From contig LJUJ01000007.1 in NCBI GenBank assembly GCA_001303785.1, positions 1 to 64,000 of the forward strand: DNA of 64,000 nucleotides, in the 5' to 3' direction. The stretch is from Caldifarciminota bacterium SM23_42. GTDB taxonomy: Bacteria > Hydrothermota > Tepidihabitantia > SM23-42. Below are positions 63,173 to 64,000 of this stretch, in pieces (within the stretch, counting starts at the first letter, position 1; every line of letters begins with the position of its first letter). Both the position numbers and the translations under genes were made by a program. The notes under the pieces are model-generated. The model had not been told where the DNA came from. It searched no databases and was given only the letters and a program-made list of their open reading frames with translations.

Positions 63173-64000
63173 TTACTTTAGCACAGGAGATTTTTGCTCA
63201 ACCATGTGCTCGAACTCCTCAATGTTGGGTGAATAATCAAATGCCGTTTCCAGAGTTATCAACCGCTTAGCATATAGTGTGTACAGCGCCTGATTCATCG
63301 TTTGCATCCCGTATTTCTGTCCAGCCTGAATCGAAGAGTATATCTGGTGTTCTTTTTCGTCCCTGATCAGCGCTCTGATCGCCGGTGTGCCGACCATGAC
63401 TTCGGCAGCAAGAACCCGGCCACCGCCAATCTTCGGCAGCAATTGCTGGGTTAGCACACCCTCTACCACAAATGCAAGCTGCGAACGCACCTGGCCCTGC
63501 TGATGAGGTGGGAATACATCGATGACACGGTGAATAGATTCAGCTGCAGAATTTGTGTGCAGTGTCGCCATAGTCAAGTGACCAGTCTCGGCAATGGTGA
63601 GAGTGGTACCGATAGTCTCGGGATCGCGCATCTCACCAACCATCACGACGTCCGGGTCTTCACGCAAGACATACTTCAAGGCATTAGCGAACGATTTCGT
63701 GTCGCTCCCGACCTGACGCTGATTAACGATCGCCTTCTTATGTCTAAACAAGTATTCGATGGGATCCTCGACCGTGATAATATGGGAACGCCGTTCATTG
63801 TTCACGCGGTCGATCAGCGCCGCAAGCGTCGTCGATTTACCGCAACCTGTCGGACCGGTTACCAATACTAGACCCTTGGGTCGTTTCGCCAACTGCTCCA
63901 CGACACCAGGTATACCTAGTTCCTTGAAACCTCTGATCTCAAAAGGAATGGTCCTGATTGCAGCCGCTGCACTACCGCGCTGTTGAAAACAATTGCCTCG
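63173..64000 (-). CDS. pilT: Type IV pilus retraction ATPase PilT, 5' truncated by the window edge
   Basis: The frame is open to base 64000 and continues out of the window; GTG 63901 is internal. The visible 275 residues include the end of the N-terminal domain (RGNCFQQRGSAAA), Walker A GPTGCGKST, the Asp box, Walker B VMVGEMRDPET and the His box GHLTMATLHTNSA. C-terminal features match PilT better than PilB. It drives pilus retraction with PilC. The rest of the gene should lie just upstream. Confidence 0.93.
   Translation of the reverse strand, partial: RGNCFQQRGSAAAAIRTIPFEIRGFKELGIPGVVEQLAKRPKGLVLVTGPTGCGKSTTLAALIDRVNNERRSHIITVEDPIEYLFRHKKAIVNQRQVGSDTKSFANALKYVLREDPDVVMVGEMRDPETIGTTLTIAETGHLTMATLHTNSAAESIHRVIDVFPPHQQGQVRSQLAFVVEGVLTQQLLPKIGGGRVLAAEVMVGTPAIRALIRDEKEHQIYSSIQAGQKYGMQTMNQALYTLYAKRLITLETAFDYSPNIEEFEHMVEQKSPVLK

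Overview
This looks like a stretch of chromosome from an uncultivated, Gram-negative-type bacterium. The double-membrane signs are AsmA, RseP, HtrA, several lipoproteins and type IV pilus genes. Gene content and order resemble candidate-phylum genomes of the WOR-3/Stahlbacteria kind, but that placement is an inference from gene families, not a phylogeny. No rRNA, tRNA, CRISPR array, prophage or intact insertion sequence was found. Genes are packed tightly, with many 1-4 nt stop/start overlaps. Three small genes too short for a routine ORF list were recovered by reading: rubredoxin (3564-3740), rpmH (10825-10959) and a zinc-ribbon protein (31178-31309). A fourth short item is a broken LigD-type phosphoesterase gene (18022-18304).

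Layout. 1-1427: a truncated lipoprotein, a DUF3795 protein and a small unknown. 1501-6655 (minus): nucleoside phosphorylase, rubredoxin, an EIIA-like protein without its active-site His, a VanZ-like protein and hisS; then an M23 lipoprotein behind a tandem Lrp-like regulator. 6827-10959 (minus): the classic rpmH-rnpA-yidD-yidC-jag-mnmE cluster. 11111-18044 (plus): HEAT protein, HD-GYP protein, folP, cdaA, sppA, a lipoprotein and a GH84 glycosidase. 18347-27205 (plus): DUF3467, CCA-type nucleotidyltransferase, site-2 protease, AsmA, mutM, valS and two small envelope proteins. 27234-32223: divergent ligA and nadB, then TPR, zinc-ribbon and DnaJ-TPR genes. 32261-38707 (minus): two CNNM/CBS proteins, ybeY, pgpH, phoH, LysM protein and a coiled-coil lipoprotein. 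38905-43346 (plus): ispD, dxr, rseP and a B12/radical-SAM-like protein. 43363-53649 (minus): queE, DUF366, TPR and TrkA-type genes behind a large TCA-like block (two LeuCD-type hydratase pairs, a short citryl-CoA-lyase/citrate-synthase protein, SucCD, an HD protein and an isocitrate-type dehydrogenase). 53782-56093 (minus): a probable serine palmitoyltransferase plus a GNAT-family partner. 56455-64000 (minus): purB, htrA, truA, a PilS-like kinase, pilC and truncated pilT.

How the genes fit together. The TCA-like block holds enzymes able to interconvert citrate, isocitrate, 2-oxoglutarate, succinate and their CoA thioesters. Its citrate enzyme is the short citryl-CoA-lyase type. cdaA and pgpH could make and destroy c-di-AMP in the same cell. 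The serine palmitoyltransferase and GNAT genes overlap by one base and may start a sphingolipid pathway.

The strongest unexpected signal is regulatory. Thirteen near-consensus promoters across the window have the same 16-base spacer. In ten of them the -10 box ends only 5-9 bases before the start codon with no Shine-Dalgarno sequence, which predicts leaderless mRNAs. Functions are read by eye from motifs; no database search was run.
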